64,000 nucleotides of DNA from CAWBRY01 sp963791295 (lineage in GTDB: Bacteria > Bacteroidota > Bacteroidia > Chitinophagales > Chitinophagaceae). Under the pieces are notes generated by a model, which ran no database searches, had not been told where the DNA came from, and worked only from the letters and a program-made list of their open reading frames with translations. The position numbers were made by a program, and so were the translations under genes. This document shows positions 41,030 to 51,155 of the stretch, piece by piece (position 1 is the stretch's first letter; each line of letters opens with the position of its first letter). The DNA is taken from contig CAWBRY010000005.1 of assembly GCA_963791295.1 (NCBI GenBank), positions 353,948 through 417,947 of the forward strand. The letters run 5' to 3'.

Positions 41030-41512
41030 ATGAAAGCATTATTGATATCCGCAATCGCTTCATTGGCACTGCTGACAACAAGTTGTATGGAAGACAAATC
41101 AGAAAACAATAAGAAAGAACTGAACGCCATTTTCCCGAAAGGTGAAAAAGGACCGGCAGAAAACTTTACAGGAAATGCCTGGGCAGCCCCCTTAGTAGAT
41201 AATGATAGCATATACAATACGGTTGTGGGAAACGTCTACTTCGAGCCGGGAGCAAGAAGCAATTGGCATACACATCCATCAGGTCAGATATTGATTATAA
41301 CAGATGGTGTGGGTTATCACCAAATAAAAGGTCAACCAAGACAAACAATCAAAAAAGGTGATGTAGTAAAGTGTCCGCCTAATGTAGAACATTGGCATGG
41401 TGCAAGCCCTGATACCGGTATGCAACAGATGTACATTTTACCTAAGACAGAGAAAGGTATAGTGACCTGGTTACAGAAAGTAACCGATGAAGAATACAAC
41501 AATTTAAAGTAG
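41030..41512 (+). CDS. Cupin domain lipoprotein
   Basis: The start has a signal with lipobox (ASLALLTTSCMEDKS). The cupin has both motifs: FEPGARSNWHTHPSGQILII with two metal-binding His, and KKGDVVKCPPNVEHWHGASP with the second-motif His. The 160-residue protein resembles cupins of the quercetinase-like or carboxymuconolactone-associated type. It begins 11 bases after the hydrolase stop, so it belongs to the same transcript. The substrate is unknown. Confidence 0.88.
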   Translation: MKALLISAIASLALLTTSCMEDKSENNKKELNAIFPKGEKGPAENFTGNAWAAPLVDNDSIYNTVVGNVYFEPGARSNWHTHPSGQILIITDGVGYHQIKGQPRQTIKKGDVVKCPPNVEHWHGASPDTGMQQMYILPKTEKGIVTWLQKVTDEEYNNLK

Positions 41513-41531
41513 TCCCCTTGTAGCTGTGTCT

Positions 41532-42945
41532 TTAGATAGTGAACAATTGATTCAATTGCGCATCACCAGATTTCCTGGCTTGTTGTAACACCCTTAGTCC
41601 ACTATTTAAGATAAATCCTTTCAATTTGAGCTCCTGATTAAAGACCTGTGTTACTAGTGAATCCGGCATTCGTGGATCTTTTATCAGCAATGAAGGAGCA
41701 ATTTCGAAATACATCCATGTATTTTCCAACCACTTCAATTTTTCTAATTCTGCTAGGTAGGAAAAGTTCTTTTCCATGTGGTTAAACAACATATTTGTAC
41801 TTCGCACGAAATACTGTTCCGCTTCAACATAATCGCCGAGTTCCATACAAGAAACACCTACGTTTGAAAGTGCAATGGCATACTCAGGATTATCTTTTCC
41901 TACGAGTTTTTCAAGGGTATTCAGCGCCCTTTCATGGAATAATTTTGACTTTGCAGAGTCGCCCAACTTACTATATATAAGAGCAAGAGCAGAAACACCT
42001 CCAGCATACTCTCTACTGTTTTCCCCCAAAATCGTTTGATAAATAGATAGAGACTTCTCATAAAGAGCTATTGCTGGCTTAAAAGCATTAGTGTCCGATT
42101 GAAGGCCTGCCAGTTGTTTTAGAAGGGAAGCAAAAAAAAGATTCTTCTCCCCCATGGCGGCCTTACATGCCGAAATTGCCTGATTGTAGTAATCTTCCGC
42201 TACCGAATAATTATTCCTTTTCATATTAATATACCCCATATCACTGAGGCTCTTGATAAAAGAAGGATGTTTTTCACCAACAAGAGCTTTCCGGATTTTC
42301 ATCGCATTAAAAATCAAGCTTTCTGCCGTGATAAAGTCCTCTCTTCTGCTATATACACCAGCCACTTGAACCAATGTTTCCGCAACACTCAGATCCATTT
42401 CCCCAAACTTCCTTTTTCGAATTTCCAGCGCCTTCTTAAACATTTGTTCGGCCAGAGAAAGATTGCCGCTGATCTGATAAATGGCACCCAAACTGCTAAG
42501 GCTCTCGGCAACTTGTGGATCTTCGGGGCCTAATGCCGATACTCTAATTGAAAAGGATTGTTTAAAAAGATCCAACGCCATCTCATAATTGCTCATCTTG
42601 CCATATAGCCGGCCCAGGTTATTTATGGCTTTTGCATAATCCGGATGCTTTTCACCAAGTACTTTTTTATAAATTGGAATTGCTTCAATATATAGTGGGA
42701 GGGCCTTTGAATAATCGTCTATTTCGTCATATAGAAAGGCGAGATTGTTGAGGGCTGTAGCCTAAAGAACGGATTTAGAACCTGTTTCTTTTAAAGCCGC
42801 CGCCTTTGCAAGTTTTGCAAATTCCACGGCATCCGAATATTTGCCTTCGTTTTTAAAAGCAACAACTTTTGCGGATAGTGATTCATAGCTTTGACCAATT
42901 GTACTCAAGCATATAAATAGCGAGAAAATAAACAAGAAGTTTTGG
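41532..42945 (-). CDS. Kinesin-light-chain-type TPR protein (in-frame TAG)
   Basis: The protein consists of about ten 42-residue repeats of the TPR_12 type (ALEIRKRKFGEMDLSVAETL, YLNMGDYVEAEQYF-like units such as GDYVEAEQYFVRSTNMLF). An in-frame TAG near 42,771 sits where homologues have Tyr (KSVL-ATALNNLAFLYDEID), and the repeats continue unbroken on both sides, so a single base change or error is likely. The N-terminus has a signal peptide (NFLFIFSLFICLSTIGQ), but no ATG is visible and the start is unclear. Likely periplasmic scaffold. Confidence 0.75.
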
Positions 42946-43151
42946 CGTATAGCTTTTTAGTGAAATGAGAAATATTTTTGTTATTAATAAATATACTGAA
43001 TTTTTGTTTGCGAAGGAGGCCTTAGGTCAAAAGCGATGGACTGTGATATTCATGCCAACTTAGAACTTCTAAAACCAATTCTAACATTGAATAACATGTC
43101 GAAATCATTCTCCGATAATTTCATAAATTTAACTTTGGAATTAAGCAAATA

Positions 43152-46100
43152 ATGTATCAAAAGGCCAGAGAAGTCATGCATTCCCTGAAGTTTTTAAAAA
43201 TGACCAATTTGAAGCTCTTATTTCCAATAATTATTTTGGCATTGGTTTGCTGTAAAAATAAGCATCCAAATAAATCACTGAAGAACCCTTCTGAAAAGAT
43301 AGTAGTAGCAAAGGGTCGTGTTTCAAAGGCTGATATTTCGCAAGCAAAAAAAATTCTCGCCGGTAAACCTAAGGCTACAACAGCTGTTAATCCACCAAAC
43401 GTTTTTACAAACAAAAATACACATCTTGCAAGAGCGCCTAAGAATGTAAAGGTTGGATTGCCCGAAGTTTATGTCCCCGGCAAAGACTCCGTCGTTGCCC
43501 CTAGAATAGTTACTTTGATACAAAATTCAATTACTGCAGGAATACCTGAAATAGTGATTGCGAAGAATTTCTCAACCCATGATATGAATTCAAAGGTTTT
43601 TAGCTCGTTTGGTAAAATGGAAGGGTTACGAAATGACATGGTGAACTGTATGCTTGAAGATCGAAATGGCAACATTTGGTTGGGTACGGAAGGTAATGGA
43701 ATGGCTAGATATGACGGAATGAATTTAACCTATTACTCGAATAAACAAGGACTGGTAAATAACTTCGTTCGCTTCTTAGCTGAGGATAGATTTGGTAATC
43801 TATGGTGTGGTACTTACGGAGGGTTATCTAGGTTTGACGGAAAATATTTCACGAATTTCACTACGCAGGAGGGATTACCCCACAACCTCATTAACTATAT
43901 AAAGGAAGACAAAAAGGGAAATCTCTGGTTTAGTTCTGCCGGTGGGGGAGCATTCAAATTTGACGGCAAAAACATTACGGTTTATGGTCTAAAGGAAGGG
44001 TTAAATAATTGGGTCGGTGACATCCTGGAAGACAAACACGGAAATCTGTGGTTTGGAACCGACACAAGGGGTGTATCAATATTTGATGGCAATAAATTTG
44101 AAAATTATACAGCAAAAGAAGGACTATACAATAATGTTGACCATTTCCTAGAAGATAAACTTGGAAATATTTGGCTTTCCTCGGGAGAAAATGGATTATT
44201 TAAATACGATGGCAAATCCTTTTTTGAGTTTACTCCAAAAGATGACTCCGCATGCACTGATGTTTCTTACATGCTACAAGATAAATCTGGTAACCTTTGG
44301 ATTGGGAGCTATTCTCATGGTGTCACCAGGTATGATGGCAATAATTTCTCGAACTATACACAAAGAGATGGAATCAATAGTAATACGATTTCAGCTATTC
44401 TCCAGGACAAATCCGGAGCATTATGGTTCGGTACTGTTGGCTATGGCATTTCAAAATATGATGGAGAATCCTTTACTCACTTTAATAAGCACCAGGGTTT
44501 GGGTGGAAATCGCGTGTGGGGAATTTTTGAAGATAAACAAGGTCATCTTTGGCTCAGCTTACTCGACGGTGGATTGACTGAGTTTGACGGGAATTCATTT
44601 AGGCATTTTACTCAAAAAGATGGATTTACAAATGGGACAGCTTATCAAACCTGTCAGGATAGTTTAGGAAATCTTTGGTTTACAACTGGGGAACACGGAA
44701 TATTCAAATACGACGGTCACTCATTCTTGAATTATTCAATAAATGAAGGATTAGCCAGCAATTGGGTAGGGACTATATTTAAAGATAATCTTGGAAATCT
44801 TTGGTTGGGCACCTCCGAGAATGGGGTAATAAAATTTGACGGCAAATATTTTACCAACTTTACGGAGCAAGAAGGCTTGTCTAGTAATAGTGTATGGAGA
44901 GTTATACAAGATAAGTTGGGAAACATCTGGTTCGCAACTAGAGATAGCGGAATTTGCAAATTTAATGGTGAACGGTTTACAACGTATGGTATTAAAGAAG
45001 GGCTTAGTAGCAATACTGTAACTAGCCTAGTAGAGGATCAGGAGGGTAATATTTGGATCGGGACTCTCGGTGGGGGGGTGTGTAAGTATGATGGAAAAAC
45101 CTTTACGTATTATGGTGAGGAAGATGGATTACGTAGTAATGAAATTTGGAGCATTCTAAAAGACAGGTCCGGAAATCTTTGGTTTGGAACTGGTCTAGGT
45201 TTAAGCAAATTAGTAATCAAGAATGGATCAACCAGCTTCAAAACGTTTACACAAGAGGATGGTTTTACTGGTATAGGTTGCAATTTAAACGCTATTTGCG
45301 AAGATAAATCAGGAACTATCTGGGTTGGAGCAAATGATAGGCTAACGGCTTTCCTTCCAAGTGGAAGGAAAAAGGATACTCTGCCACCAAACATTCAATT
45401 GATTGGCCTATCAATTTTCAATGAAAGTATACCATGGGATAAGCTGGATCGCAATCATGACACCAGTATAACACTAGGAAATGGTGTCAATATTGACGGT
45501 GCAAAATTCGACAGCTTGTCTCGCTGGTACAATCTTCCAGAAGGCTTAAGCCTAAAATATAAAAACAATTCTTTGACTTTTTATTATATCGGAATTACAA
45601 CCAATTCACCCACAAAGGTAAAGTATCAATACAAACTACAGGGAAACGATGAGAACTGGAGTACACCAACGAGTCGAACAGATGTCACTTACGGCAACTT
45701 GTCATCGGGTACCTATACTTTTAAAATAAAGGCCATTAATAGTGAAGGCTATTCAAGTGACGAATATCTTTATTCGTTTATTATTCGCCCTGCCTGGTGG
45801 AATACATGGTGGGCTTATGTTATTTTTGGACTTGTATTCTTTGGGATAATTTGGGGAATAATAATTTACAGATCTCGTCAATTAAAAATAAAGAATCTAA
45901 TTCTTGAGAAAAAGGTAACCAGTCGGACTCATGAGCTCAAACAATCACTGCAAGAGCTTAAGGACACACAAAATCAGTTAATACAAAAGGAAAAAATGGC
46001 CTCACTTGGAGAACTTACAGCTGGCATAGCGCATGAAATACAGAATCCCCTAAACTTTGTCAACAATTTTTCAGAGGTGAATATAGAACTGATTGCAGAA

Positions 46101-46739
46101 ATGAGGAAAGAAATCGCAAAAGGAAATTATACAGAAGTCGAGGAGATAGTGACAGATATTAAAGAAAATCAAGAAAAAATCTATCATCATGGCACAAGGG
46201 CTGATGCGATTGTAAAAGGAATGCTGCAACACAGTCGCAAGAGCGGGGGAATAAAAGAGGCCACTGATATAAATAGTTTAGCAAATGAACACTTGCGCCT
46301 ATCTTATCATGGGATAAGGGCCAAGGATAATTCATTCAACATCTCGATAAAATCTGATTTTGACCAGAACATCACAAGGATAGATATCATCCCAGAAGAT
46401 ATTGGGCGAGCTCTGGTAAATTTATACAATAATGCATTTTATGCAGTTAATGAAAAGAAAAAACGATTACCTGATGCTTTTGACCCAACCGTAACTGTGA
46501 GTACAAAGATCGTTAACAGCTGGGTTGAAATAAGAGTACATGATAATGCGGATGGGATTTCCTCGAAAGTGTTAGACAAAATATTTCAACCATTTTTTAC
46601 GACCAAACCCACGGGCCAAGGAACTGGGTTGGGCCTTTCATTGGCTTATGATATTGTAAAAGCCCACGGAGGTCATTTAAGAGTAGAAACTAAAGAAGGC
46701 GAAGGATCACAGTTTATCGTTGAATTGCCAATAAAATAG
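43152..46739 (+). CDS. Giant sensor histidine kinase with Reg_prop propeller and Y_Y_Y domain (1)
   Basis: The protein of up to 1,195 residues starts with a lipoprotein-like signal (ATG at 43,200 gives MTNLKLLFPIIILALVCCKN). About 13 Reg_prop propeller repeats follow (DKHGNLWFGTDTRGVSIFDG), then a Y_Y_Y domain (LQGNDENWSTPTSRTDVTYG), one membrane helix (WAYVIFGLVFFGIIWGIII), a coiled coil, the phospho-His helix with GIAHEIQNPLNF near residue 961 and the ATPase domain ending GQGTGLGLSLAYDIVKAHGG. Unlike hybrid two-component systems it has no receiver or DNA-binding domain. It probably senses a sugar outside the cell. Confidence 0.93.
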   Translation: MYQKAREVMHSLKFLKMTNLKLLFPIIILALVCCKNKHPNKSLKNPSEKIVVAKGRVSKADISQAKKILAGKPKATTAVNPPNVFTNKNTHLARAPKNVKVGLPEVYVPGKDSVVAPRIVTLIQNSITAGIPEIVIAKNFSTHDMNSKVFSSFGKMEGLRNDMVNCMLEDRNGNIWLGTEGNGMARYDGMNLTYYSNKQGLVNNFVRFLAEDRFGNLWCGTYGGLSRFDGKYFTNFTTQEGLPHNLINYIKEDKKGNLWFSSAGGGAFKFDGKNITVYGLKEGLNNWVGDILEDKHGNLWFGTDTRGVSIFDGNKFENYTAKEGLYNNVDHFLEDKLGNIWLSSGENGLFKYDGKSFFEFTPKDDSACTDVSYMLQDKSGNLWIGSYSHGVTRYDGNNFSNYTQRDGINSNTISAILQDKSGALWFGTVGYGISKYDGESFTHFNKHQGLGGNRVWGIFEDKQGHLWLSLLDGGLTEFDGNSFRHFTQKDGFTNGTAYQTCQDSLGNLWFTTGEHGIFKYDGHSFLNYSINEGLASNWVGTIFKDNLGNLWLGTSENGVIKFDGKYFTNFTEQEGLSSNSVWRVIQDKLGNIWFATRDSGICKFNGERFTTYGIKEGLSSNTVTSLVEDQEGNIWIGTLGGGVCKYDGKTFTYYGEEDGLRSNEIWSILKDRSGNLWFGTGLGLSKLVIKNGSTSFKTFTQEDGFTGIGCNLNAICEDKSGTIWVGANDRLTAFLPSGRKKDTLPPNIQLIGLSIFNESIPWDKLDRNHDTSITLGNGVNIDGAKFDSLSRWYNLPEGLSLKYKNNSLTFYYIGITTNSPTKVKYQYKLQGNDENWSTPTSRTDVTYGNLSSGTYTFKIKAINSEGYSSDEYLYSFIIRPAWWNTWWAYVIFGLVFFGIIWGIIIYRSRQLKIKNLILEKKVTSRTHELKQSLQELKDTQNQLIQKEKMASLGELTAGIAHEIQNPLNFVNNFSEVNIELIAEMRKEIAKGNYTEVEEIVTDIKENQEKIYHHGTRADAIVKGMLQHSRKSGGIKEATDINSLANEHLRLSYHGIRAKDNSFNISIKSDFDQNITRIDIIPEDIGRALVNLYNNAFYAVNEKKKRLPDAFDPTVTVSTKIVNSWVEIRVHDNADGISSKVLDKIFQPFFTTKPTGQGTGLGLSLAYDIVKAHGGHLRVETKEGEGSQFIVELPIK

Positions 46740-46984
46740 CTTGCATGGATGAAGCCAAAGTTGGCCATACAAGTAGCAGCCTGGACAGTAGCTTTCAATT
46801 TCATCCAATCGGACATGTGAAACGCTAGCGCTTCAAATAACTCAAGCGATAAGGAATAAACTATACTTAATATAATAGCAATTAAAAAGCTTGGGACAGC
46901 CTTTGTCGCATATAAACCCGCCTATACATTATAACGAACTAAACTTTTTTGGATACTGTGGCGAAATTGGGTGGAGAGATCTTC

Positions 46985-47290
46985 CCTCTTGAACTACCTA
47001 ACTCAATAAGATATAAATAAAATAATTATTTGTTAGCAAATTTAATCACTCACCAAATCACTCACCTAAAGAAATGCATTGAATTCTCCCCTATCTAAGG
47101 GAAAATAATCATGGACACTGTAAGCCTTGAACCAGAATATTTTAAATCTTGCAAGCACCTTATTGAAAATTGGTTTACAATCACTCACAATAATTAATGT
47201 CGTAGTGTTTTTCTCCTCTGACACGGCTTGTCTCCAAAATTACACCATGTTTGTATTATGTGGGATGCCCCATCCGATTAGGATTTTCTG
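46985..47290. repeat. Dispersed intergenic repeat, copy 1 (diverged)
   Basis: It shares ordered blocks with 54,070-54,375 (CTTGTCTCCAAAATTACAC, then ATGT and GTATT/ATACATT), and with the copies near 53.0 and 56.2 kb (CACTCACAATAA, AATCTTGC). No open frame runs through it. It ends about 80 bases before the start of the second sensor kinase. Confidence 0.55.
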
Positions 47291-47327
47291 CCTGCGGGTG
47301 GAGAAGATGGCCTAATCGTGGGGCATC
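47264..47327. promoter_or_regulatory. Long inverted repeat upstream of sensor kinase 2
   Basis: GATGCCCCATCCGATTAGG at 47264 pairs with CCTAATCGTGGGGCATC at 47311, apart from a two-base bulge, across 28 bases. The hairpin ends 40 bases before the kinase ATG. It could be a regulator site, a leader RNA structure or a terminator of a short upstream transcript. Confidence 0.65.
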
Positions 47328-47367
47328 TAAATTAACTATCTTTATTTCTCGGGATTGCTAATCAAAA

Positions 47368-50300
47368 ATGGCTCAGATGGCGACCCACAGTCTTATGATG
47401 AGGACGATTGTATTTCTTTGGGCTCTGCTAGTTATTGAAAAAAGCTTTTCGCAAAGCAACGACTTACGATTTGAACATATTACTACCGAAGAGGGGCTCG
47501 GAACCTTAAATACCACGAGCATTTTCCAGGATAGCAAAGGATATGTTTGGTTTGGAACTTTAGCCGGCCTGATCAAATATGACGGTAATTCTCTTAAAAG
47601 GTATCAGCATAATCCTTATGATTCAACTACGCTTTCCCAAAATGCCGTTTATTTTATCTGGGAAGATAAATCGGCTGCCATTTGGGTGGGCACTTCGGAA
47701 GGTTTGTGTAAGTTCGACAGGACCACTGAAAAATTCAGACGATACCGGCCCAATCCAAAGGCAAAATTTTGGAATCCGAATATTTCCACAATTAATCAGG
47801 ATATTGAGGGCATGATTTGGGTAGGCACTTATGCTGGCGGACTATGTCGCTTTGATCCGAAGAAAGGGGTGTTCCTTGATGACGAAGGATTCGACATCGT
47901 TAAGGATAGTGTTGACTACATTTACACCATTTATAAAGACCAGGCAGGAACGCTTTGGGTGGGGCATCAGTTCGGGCTACACGAAATCAATCTGACTAAG
48001 AAAAAAGCTGGTCTTGCTGATGTAAAACTCTTGCCGCTACAATCTGATCCTAATGATCCAAATAGCCTAAGTAACACTACGATTAGCTCCATCCTTGAAG
48101 ATCGGCAAGGTATTTTGTGGCTTTGCACTGATAAAGGCTTAGTCAGTATTGACCGAAAGCGTGGAACAGTCCAGCGTTATCGGAATGAACCTAAGAACAT
48201 TCATTCTATCGGTAGCAATGATCTGGCTGTATGGGGCGGTAAGTCATTAGTAGAAGACAAAGAAGGCAATTTGTGGATCGGTAGCAACAACGGATTATAT
48301 AAATTCAACAAAGACCGAACTTCATTTTCCAATTATTATCGCGATCCCAATAATTCTTATAGTTTAAATTCAGATAGTGTCTGGTCCTTGTTGATTGATA
48401 GCGCTGGATCGTTATGGGCCGGTTCTTTTGCGGCAGGCCCTAATAAGACAGATTTAGAGGAACAAGCATTTAATTTCATCAGTCTTAGCCTAGGGCAGGT
48501 TAATTCCCTAATGGGAAATGAAATCACCTCCATTTTGGAGGACCGTTCCGGTATAGTATGGATAGGGACAAAGGATAATGGATTGAATAGCTGGAACAGA
48601 AAGTCCAATCAGTTCTCCAATTTCAGGAATCATCCGTCGAATCCAAAGACGTTAAAATATAATATGGTTCTTGATATTCTGGAAGATAAGGAGGGTCGTC
48701 TTTGGGTTTGCAATGGAGAAATGTTGTCGGAGTTCAATAAACAGACTTCAACTTTTACCCATTTTCAAAGCAATGTAAAAAACGCTAACCAGTCCGTGTT
48801 CTCAGGTATCCTTTCTATTACAGAAGACCATAACGGGATGCTGTGGCTTGGAACAGGGAATGGTATAAAGCGTTTCGACAAGAAAACCCACCAGTTTGAA
48901 CATTTTTATTATAACCCTTTCGATTCGAATGGTGTCAGTGATTATACGGCTAATGCGATTTTTGCCGATTCAAGGAATAATATCTGGGTGGGAAATGGAA
49001 GCATGCGAACTGACAGATTTGATCAAAGCATCAAAAAATGGAAGCACTTTAAGAACGATTCCGAGGATTCAAATTCCATCAGCGCAAATATCGTAATGAA
49101 TTTTTTGGAGGATGAAGAAGGCAAGATTTGGATGGGTACTTATTCAGGCGGACTATGTTATTTTGATTATCAAAAAAACAAATTTACCACCTTTACCGAA
49201 AAGCATGGACTGCCTGAAAATTCGGTTTATTCATTCATAGATGACAAGCAGGGTGGTTTATGGCTAGGAACTATGAATGGACTTTCCCATTTTAGCCGTG
49301 CTACCGGGACATTCACGAATTATGATGAGCAGGATGGTTTGCAGAGCAATAGGTTTGATGCTGGTGGTACGGGCGACCTCACATCAGGCAGCAGTTTCAT
49401 GGGCAGGGACGGCATCTTGTATTTTGGCAGCAAAAATGGAATAATATATTTCGATCCCGCTCAAATCAAGCCAAATACCTTCGAAGCCCCCATTGTGATT
49501 ACCCAATTCAAGCTCTTCGACAAGTTGGTAAAAGGGGCGAATGAATCCAAAAAAATTGTCCTGGCTTACGACGAAAATTATTTCTCATTTGAATTCGCTG
49601 CCTTAAACTATTATAAGTCAAGCAAAAACCAATTTGCTTATAAATTAGAAGGCGTTGATAAGGACTGGGTTTATAGCGGTTCACGGCGCTATGCAGGCTA
49701 TACTAATATTGATCCGGGTAGTTATGTTTTTAAAGTGAAATTGAAAGGACAGCATGGTGTTTGGAGAGAGATGATTAGTCCAGTATCTGTCATTATTAGA
49801 CCTCCGTGGTGGAAAACAGGCTGGGCTTATGCATTGTATGGCCTGGCTATTATAACCGGACTATTTTTTATAGACCGGTACCTGCGTCGCAGAGCTATTG
49901 GCAGGGAAAGGGAAAGGGCGAGGGAAAAGGAATTGGCGCAGGCGCGCGAAATCGAAAGCGCCTATAGAGAACTGAAGCGTACGCAAGCGCAACTTGTTCA
50001 ATCCGAAAAGATGGCTTCCCTGGGTGAACTCACTGCAGGCATTGCTCATGAAATACAAAACCCGTTAAACTTCGTTAACAATTTCTCCGAAGTAAATACG
50101 GAATTGATTGAAGAAATGCAGGTGGAATTGGACAAAGGAAATATTGAACAGTTGAAAGGAGTTTTGAGGGATCTAAAGGAAAACGAATTGAAGATAAATC
50201 AACACGGCAAGCGTGCTGATTCCATTGTCAAGGGAATGTTACAGCACAGCCGCACCACTACTGGCATACGTGAACTTGTGAATTTGAATAATTTGACAGA

Positions 50301-50760
50301 CGAATATCTAAGGCTATCATTCCATGGTGTACGAGCGAAGGACAAATCCTTCAATGTCAGCATACAGACAGCTTTTGACGATAGCGTCGGGCTTATAACG
50401 GCAGTGCCCCAGGATATTGGACGGCTCCTGTTGAACTTATTCAACAACGCTTTTTATTCAATGGCAGAGAAGAAAGCGCTTCACCCCATGGATTATGAAC
50501 CGTCAATTTTTGTATCGACAAAAAAAATAGATGATAAGGTGATGATCGGTATTAGGGATAATGGAACCGGGATTCCGCAGCAACTATTGGATAAGATCTT
50601 TCAGCCATTCTTCACTTCAAAGCCAACGGGACAAGGGACGGGGTTAGGTCTTTCCCTGGCTTATGACATTGTGAAGGCTCATGAAGGCGAACTAAAGGTT
50701 GAAACCCAGGAAGGAGTGGGTGCAGAATTCATTATTGAATTGCCCGCGGAAAATAAATAA
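47368..50760 (+). CDS. Giant sensor histidine kinase with Reg_prop propeller and Y_Y_Y domain (2)
   Basis: At 1,130 residues, it begins with an export signal (RTIVFLWALLVIEKSFSQS), followed by about 12 propeller repeats (DRQGILWLCTDKGLVSIDRK), a Y_Y_Y domain (KLEGVDKDWVYSGSRRYAGY), a membrane helix (GWAYALYGLAIITGLFFI), coiled coil, GIAHEIQNPLNFVNNFSE with the phospho-His near residue 893, and an ATPase domain. It is a paralogue of the kinase at 43,152; the kinase halves match closely, the propellers much less, which suggests different ligands. It also lacks a receiver or DNA-binding domain. Confidence 0.93.
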   Translation: MAQMATHSLMMRTIVFLWALLVIEKSFSQSNDLRFEHITTEEGLGTLNTTSIFQDSKGYVWFGTLAGLIKYDGNSLKRYQHNPYDSTTLSQNAVYFIWEDKSAAIWVGTSEGLCKFDRTTEKFRRYRPNPKAKFWNPNISTINQDIEGMIWVGTYAGGLCRFDPKKGVFLDDEGFDIVKDSVDYIYTIYKDQAGTLWVGHQFGLHEINLTKKKAGLADVKLLPLQSDPNDPNSLSNTTISSILEDRQGILWLCTDKGLVSIDRKRGTVQRYRNEPKNIHSIGSNDLAVWGGKSLVEDKEGNLWIGSNNGLYKFNKDRTSFSNYYRDPNNSYSLNSDSVWSLLIDSAGSLWAGSFAAGPNKTDLEEQAFNFISLSLGQVNSLMGNEITSILEDRSGIVWIGTKDNGLNSWNRKSNQFSNFRNHPSNPKTLKYNMVLDILEDKEGRLWVCNGEMLSEFNKQTSTFTHFQSNVKNANQSVFSGILSITEDHNGMLWLGTGNGIKRFDKKTHQFEHFYYNPFDSNGVSDYTANAIFADSRNNIWVGNGSMRTDRFDQSIKKWKHFKNDSEDSNSISANIVMNFLEDEEGKIWMGTYSGGLCYFDYQKNKFTTFTEKHGLPENSVYSFIDDKQGGLWLGTMNGLSHFSRATGTFTNYDEQDGLQSNRFDAGGTGDLTSGSSFMGRDGILYFGSKNGIIYFDPAQIKPNTFEAPIVITQFKLFDKLVKGANESKKIVLAYDENYFSFEFAALNYYKSSKNQFAYKLEGVDKDWVYSGSRRYAGYTNIDPGSYVFKVKLKGQHGVWREMISPVSVIIRPPWWKTGWAYALYGLAIITGLFFIDRYLRRRAIGRERERAREKELAQAREIESAYRELKRTQAQLVQSEKMASLGELTAGIAHEIQNPLNFVNNFSEVNTELIEEMQVELDKGNIEQLKGVLRDLKENELKINQHGKRADSIVKGMLQHSRTTTGIRELVNLNNLTDEYLRLSFHGVRAKDKSFNVSIQTAFDDSVGLITAVPQDIGRLLLNLFNNAFYSMAEKKALHPMDYEPSIFVSTKKIDDKVMIGIRDNGTGIPQQLLDKIFQPFFTSKPTGQGTGLGLSLAYDIVKAHEGELKVETQEGVGAEFIIELPAENK

Positions 50761-51155
50761 GCTATCCGGTAAAATGAGCGCGCGCACTTTGCCTCTTTAA
50801 AAAAGGTACAGCAAACTGTTTTAGTTCATCAAGGATTAGCCTTTCGCTAGGTCCTGCAACGTTTTCCAAACTTCTTAAAAATCAAATCAAAATCTATTAA
50901 AGTCAGAACCTGTGAGGAATTGACCCTCTCCATAGAAAGTCCACTACCACATTAAATCAGCAACCAACTCCATTTCGGAAAGTATATGAAAATTTTCAAA
51001 GGCGCCGTTTAACTACAGTTAATCTGCCCAATAAAGCAGTTAGAATCCTAATTTTATGATTTTTTACTTAGCAGCGTTTCGGACTAACGAATTACACAAT
51101 ATCAGGATAGCAAAAGACCCTGGATGTTAGCACCAATTATCAACCATACTAATAC
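50761..51155. other. Gene-free interval
   Basis: I see no gene, repeat or strong hairpin in these 395 bases. Unlike other gaps nearby it does not contain the dispersed repeat. Confidence 0.5.

Larger units (their letters stand above)
46740..47367. other. Gene-free interval with repeat element copy and hairpin
   Basis: No gene is seen. From about 46,985 it holds a member of the dispersed repeat family, and near the end a 19/17-base inverted repeat just before the second sensor kinase. Confidence 0.6.

Noticed and set aside
43650..45350. Regularly spaced DNA repeats of about 120 bases that could be mistaken for a repeat array
   Set aside because: They encode the Reg_prop propeller repeats of the sensor kinase and stay in one reading frame.
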